Made by a program: the position numbers and the translations under genes
Part shown: piece after piece, positions 61,077-64,000 of the stretch
How positions within the stretch are numbered: position 1 is the stretch's first letter
How the letters are laid out: each line of letters opens with the position of its first letter
NCBI GenBank assembly: GCA_963710975.1
Contig: CAVQCG010000005.1
Span: forward strand, 868,001 to 932,000
From: JBBQXH01 sp963710975
GTDB taxonomy: Bacteria > Actinomycetota > Thermoleophilia > Gaiellales > Gaiellaceae
Direction: 5' to 3'
DNA: 64,000 nt
The notes under the pieces: generated by a model
Databases searched by the model: none
Told to the model about the DNA's origin: nothing
The model's input: only the letters and a program-made list of their open reading frames with translations

Positions 61077-61724
61077 ATGTGGCATCCCGTCCGGCTCCTC
61101 CCTGCTTTGGCGATCGCCGCAGCGGCGGGCGCGCTCGCTGCTGGCTGCGGCGGAGGGGGCTCAGGCGGCGGGCAGGCAGTGGCGGGGGGCGAGATGACGC
61201 AACAGTGCGTCGACGTCCTGCGTAGCTTCAACGACGAGATCGATGCCCACGACACGTATTCGGACGCGGGGTTCGCCTTCATGGATGCAGCGGGAAACCT
61301 CTACAACGCCGCAGTCGTGCAGAACGCACCCACATCGAAGGTGGACGCGCTGTATCAGAAGGGACAGCGACAGTACGCGAAGTACCGGAATGCGCAGGGC
61401 GCGTATGCGACGGCGCTGCTGGCGACCGACAAGGCGCTGACCGCGTGTGATGACGCCGGTATTCCGCCCGACTGCCAGAAGGCGATCGGAGAGATCCCCA
61501 CCGTCCGCAAGGCGCTCAAGAAGTCGAACAAGGAGTTCCTGAAGGCGGTGGACGACCTCGAGGCGGCTGCGAAGAGCGCCGTCAACGGGAACCTCGGCGC
61601 TGCGGACGCCGCGATCAGCCGGAACGAAGCTCACGTCAAGAAATACAACGCACTTGCAAAGAGCGAGAACGCTGCCCGGAAGAAGTACGGGGCGGCCGTC
61701 GCGCGCTGCAGCAAGGCCTATTAG
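61077..61724 (+). CDS. Lipoprotein with a helical domain, function unknown
   Basis: 215 residues from ATG 61077. Signal PVRLLPALAIAAAAGALAAG ends in the lipobox LAAGC, followed by a Gly/Ser linker. The mature part is helical and Lys/Ala/Asp rich with four Cys (QQCVDV, TACDDAG, PPDCQKA, VARCSKAY), probably two disulfides. It is exported to the cell surface. No family recognised. Confidence 0.75.
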   Translation: MWHPVRLLPALAIAAAAGALAAGCGGGGSGGGQAVAGGEMTQQCVDVLRSFNDEIDAHDTYSDAGFAFMDAAGNLYNAAVVQNAPTSKVDALYQKGQRQYAKYRNAQGAYATALLATDKALTACDDAGIPPDCQKAIGEIPTVRKALKKSNKEFLKAVDDLEAAAKSAVNGNLGAADAAISRNEAHVKKYNALAKSENAARKKYGAAVARCSKAY

Positions 61725-61885
61725 CCTCCCGAGAGCCCGGCGGACGTTGGCCGCGTTGGCGAAGGCGAGTATGGTGGCTCGCCGTGACGGTGCGTCGGCC
61801 TGGGCTGGGGTAGCCGTGGGGTAGCCGTTGCGTCCGAGAACGTCCTTTTCTGGCCGCGGCCGTCACTCTCCCTAGAGAAGCGGAG

Positions 61886-61904
61886 ACCCGCGTTTTGCGG
61901 GGGT
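61886..61904 (-). terminator. tRNA-type terminator hairpin
   Basis: On the minus strand, CCCGC-AAAAC-GCGGG directly follows the tRNA 3' fragment (15-30 bases away), the usual place for a tRNA terminator. Its retention shows that this copy preserves the original tRNA 3' flank. Confidence 0.5.
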
Positions 61905-61918
61905 TTCCTTGTCGGTCT

Positions 61919-61988
61919 GAGGAGCCGGCGCGCGGACTCGAACCGCGGACCCCATCATTACGAGAGATAACCAGAACCGGTACGGGCG
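61919..61988 (-). repeat. 3' half of tRNA-Thr(CGU), right copy
   Basis: Minus strand: loop CTCGTAA, T arm GCGGTTCGAGTCCGC, acceptor strand CGCCGGC, then TCC. The 5' anticodon stem no longer pairs well (TATCT against TGATG) and no D arm is present. It is 62/70 identical to 50305-50374. The rest of 61725-62140 has no gene. Confidence 0.7.
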
Positions 61989-62140
61989 ACAGCGTCCGAG
62001 CAAGCAACACCACAGTTTCCCTGTAAACAGACCCTTTCTTGAGGCGCCGGTTTGAGCTCTGGTGGCCGCCCGGACAATTGCGTTGTACCCGCCACGTACC
62101 CGCGAGCGCAACCCAACCAACCCATGAGGAGTACGTCGAC

Positions 62141-62572
62141 TTGGCGAAGCCGAAGGAAGTCACTGTCCCCGAGACGACGAGGAAGGCGCTACGCGAGTAC
62201 TTGAACAGCGCGGAGGGCGCCGAGTTCACTTTGGAGACGGCGAAGCGTTGCGCCCAGGTGATGAAGAAGTCCTGGTACACGTGCTCGAACTGCAAAGTCC
62301 GCAACGAGGTTGAGATCGACGATAGCCGTGGTTCGATCGCCGCCTTGGCGTTCATGCATGAGTACAGCGTCGGGAAGCCGGAGCGGGACGTCGAGACAAT
62401 GGACGTGACGAAGCGCCTGGGGGACATGACTGAGCGGGAGCGCGAGGCGCTCCGTGCTCAGCTGTACGCGAAGGTCGGCACGGTGTCCGTTGAGACGAAG
62501 GAGCTGGTGTGGCGGGCGCGGGCCGGCGACCGGGCCTCGCTTGATGCCTGTTTCGCTCTACTGGTTCCGTAA
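62141..62572 (+). CDS. Phage-like protein, possibly terminase-small-subunit-like
   Basis: 143 residues from TTG 62141 after GAGGAG. Helical start VTVPETTRKALREYLNSAEG, then a two-Cys knuckle SWYTCSNCKVRNEVEIDD, then ALAFMHEYSVGKPERDVETM and a charged helix MTEREREALRAQLYAKVGT. The pattern Cys knuckle plus F..EYG(K)P is found in small phage DNA-packaging or regulatory proteins, but the match is loose. Location beside a tRNA attachment remnant supports phage or element origin. Confidence 0.55.
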   Translation: MAKPKEVTVPETTRKALREYLNSAEGAEFTLETAKRCAQVMKKSWYTCSNCKVRNEVEIDDSRGSIAALAFMHEYSVGKPERDVETMDVTKRLGDMTEREREALRAQLYAKVGTVSVETKELVWRARAGDRASLDACFALLVP

Positions 62573-62911
62573 GGTGATGCCGTCTCAAGTGTCAGAAGAT
62601 GAGGCGGGACGCGACGCGCGCTCCAACTAAAGGAGTGTCACGGCGTCGAAGAAGATACGAGCCCTGCGCATCGGCATCCCGGGGGACGCCCGCGCGGGGC
62701 TCCTTGAATGAATCAGTTGGAAGAGGCGGGAGCCTCGCCCATCGGCATATCGCCCTCGCTTCACTCCACCCTAGGCTGCGCGCGGCGTAGCGGCTAAGCA
62801 GCCACGGAATCTAGAGAACCACTGCTTATCCACTGGGCTATGGGGAAGGCCGCCGTGAGTGGCCTGCTCGGCGCAGGGCTCCTCGCTACCGGCGGCGATC
62901 CGGGACGACTT
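62573..62911. other. Intergenic stretch with one hairpin
   Basis: TAAGCAG (62795-62801) and CTGCTTA (62822-62828) form a perfect 7-bp stem around a TCTAGA core. On the minus strand its left flank looks somewhat like a tRNA D arm, but no T arm or acceptor stem can be formed. No gene is visible. Confidence 0.4.
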
Positions 62912-63177
62912 CTAGGCGCTGGCTGCCACTCGCCGGAAGTCGACATTGTTGATGCTGACGCCGGGGGCTGCCCAGTTGCTCGGGCTGATCGCCGTGCCTG
63001 CTCCTCGGTCTCGAAGACAACGAACGCGAAGCCGCGGCCGCCGACAGGCTCTAGCCAATAGCCCGCGACAAAGCCGGGAGCGGAACCGATCTTGGGCAGG
63101 ATGTCATCCGTGAGTGCGTTGGCTGCCGCCGACGCCTGGTCCGGGTCGATCGTCAACTTGACGAGTGCTGCGTGCAT
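62912..63177 (-). CDS. Small ferredoxin-like-fold protein, one frameshift
   Basis: About 88 residues from ATG 63177: MHAALVKLTIDPDQASAAAN, ILPKIGSAPGFVAGYWLEPV and FVVFETEEQARRSARA. A one-base slip near 62965-62980 is followed by APGVSINNVDFRRVAASA and TAG. The SAPGFVAGYW...FETEEQA pattern is a common actinobacterial ABM-like family. It is probably intact in the organism. Confidence 0.75.
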
Positions 63178-63394
63178 GAGCTTCTCCGTTTCGTCGAGGT
63201 TTGTCTCCCTCGTCGAGGAGTAGGACCTGGCTGCGACCAGAAAGTTCATCGGCTTGGCCCGCCACGCACTGCGTGGCGGGTACGCATATGAACGGTGTCC
63301 GCTGACGTCCGTTGGGTTTCGGGCGGCTGCGAGGAGACGGCCAGTAGACGAGGCGAGGCGGGCTGAGGGGGAACCGGTCGCCTGCGCGGATCCG

Positions 63395-63843
63395 TTACTC
63401 AACGCGGGTGTAGGTGAGGTCGAAGTCGGTCGTGTAGTTGGTGCCGTCCTCGGCGATCTCCCAGCGGCCGGTGATCGTGTTGCCGTCGTCGCTGAAGTCG
63501 CCGGTGAAGCGCTGCGAGAACGGCTCGCCCTCCCGCCAGAGCTTCCACTCGCCGTCGCCGATGCTCATCTCGTAGACGCGGCAGACGCCGCGCTCGTCGG
63601 AGTACAGCTGGAAGTACGTCCCGTTGGCCGCGTCGCAGCCCGATGATCGAGACAGTGTCGGGCGCCTCGGGAAGGTCGACCGTCGCGCGCTGCGACGAGA
63701 TGCGCCCCCGAGGCGTGCCACTCGAAGGTCGACCCGTCCGCGGCCCGGCCACGGCTCGCCGTCGGGCCAGGTGGCCTCGAGCTCCATTCGCCGACTAGCG
63801 GCTCGAGCTTCTGCAACGCGTGCTGTGCGGTGGGCCGGTGCAT
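63395..63843 (-). CDS. Small beta-barrel protein (DUF1579/lipocalin-like), several frameshifts
   Basis: Starts MHRPTAQHALQKLEPLVGEW, behind GAAGGAGAACC. The frames then alternate: ELEATWPDGEPWPGRGR, STFEWHASGAHLV, RATVDLPEAPDTVSIIG and CDAANGTYFQLYSDERGVCR to the end WEIAEDGTNYTTDFDLTYTR. At least three indels lie in 190 bases. The W.L.G.W...S.FEW pattern is that of small fatty-acid-binding-like barrels in actinobacteria. Confidence 0.65.
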
Positions 63844-63883
63844 GGTTCTCCTTCGTCGTTTCGCGGGCGTGTCGACGTGAGTC

Positions 63884-64000
63884 AGTTGCTGTTGCCCAGT
63901 AGCGGGTGATGCGTTGGGCGAACGCTTTTGGCTTTTCGGCGTACATGCGCGCGCCCAGGTGGAAGGCGTCGTCTTGTAGTTGTTGTCTGCGGGCTTTGAT
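63884..64000 (-). CDS. CHAD-domain protein, C-terminal end (partial at window edge)
   Basis: The minus strand entering at the right edge reads IKARRQQLQDDAFHLGARMY then AEKPKAFAQRITRYW, matching the end of CHAD domains (LG..LYAEKPK.F..R), which bind polyphosphate. The frame runs on past the expected end; a TGA one frame away at 63882-63884 suggests a small indel. The N-terminal part lies outside the window. Confidence 0.6.

Larger units (their letters stand above)
50305..61988. mobile_element. Candidate 11.7-kb accessory element between tRNA-Thr fragments
   Basis: The two tRNA 3'-half copies are direct repeats. Between them lie long non-coding stretches, a frameshifted kinase-ATPase gene, small proteins and several families of intergenic repeats, unlike the packed gene arrangement to the left. 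No integrase is recognisable inside; a phage-like gene lies just right of the second copy. The region may be one layer of stacked integrations whose intact tRNA lies beyond the window. Confidence 0.4.

Noticed and set aside
62795..62860. Possible tRNA on the minus strand, suggested by a TAGCCCAGTGGATAAGCA D-arm-like stretch
   Set aside because: The D stem does not pair, the supposed anticodon stem is mismatched, and no T arm or matching acceptor strand follows; only a 7-bp hairpin is real.

Overview
The window is high-GC DNA with GC-rich third codon positions, GTG and TTG starts, many 1- and 4-base gene overlaps and purine-rich ribosome sites. The gene set (F420-type luciferase-like oxidoreductase, R2-like ligand-binding oxidase, copper amine oxidase, small SRPBCC, cupin and VOC proteins, Tat-exported oxidase) fits a soil or sediment actinobacterium, perhaps of the Thermoleophilia; the class is a guess because no marker gene is present. 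Many genes carry single-base frameshifts, several in C runs (for example near 16697 and 42514), which looks like residual long-read indel error, so most broken genes here are probably intact in the organism. Layout. 0-11.65 kb: a partial sulfatase, a secreted repeat protein, a DEAD-box helicase behind a structured leader, aldehyde dehydrogenase, LLM oxidoreductase, an AMP-ligase/ketopantoate-reductase-like pair, TetR, a homocysteine methyltransferase and a ROK kinase. 11.70-23.88 kb: a stretch that looks locally less GC-rich, bounded by an exact 29-base direct repeat. The right copy is the last 29 bases, stop codon included, of an ornithine-cyclodeaminase-like gene; the left copy is an orphan. 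Inside are a truncated dienelactone hydrolase beside a cluster of palindromes, a Tat multicopper oxidase, a cupin remnant, and a module of solute-binding lipoprotein, metallo-beta-lactamase-fold hydrolase, IclR regulator and SMP-30 lactonase. This geometry suggests a site-specific insertion into a gene 3' end, although no integrase is visible. 23.85-50.15 kb: ordinary chromosome rich in amine, amino-acid and C1 metabolism (cyclodeaminase-like protein, DMT exporter, enoyl-CoA hydratase, R2lox, MetE-like methyltransferase, M20 peptidase, saccharopine-dehydrogenase-like protein, copper amine oxidase), a small XRE/nucleotidyltransferase toxin-antitoxin-like pair with a perfect operator, an ApbE/ferric-reductase/two-component operon, an ArsR-SRPBCC-hydrolase operon and an FAD-linked oxidase. 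50.3-62.0 kb: an accessory region bounded by two related 70-base copies (62/70 identical) of the 3' half of a tRNA-Thr(CGU) gene in the same orientation, as left by tandem or decayed integrative elements. It holds a heavily frameshifted protein kinase-AAA ATPase regulator, SRPBCC proteins and a cassette-like series of small genes separated by diverged intergenic repeats; one 1.1-kb unit is bounded by about 50-base inverted repeats. Beyond 62 kb lie a phage-like gene, two small frameshifted genes and the end of a CHAD-domain gene.
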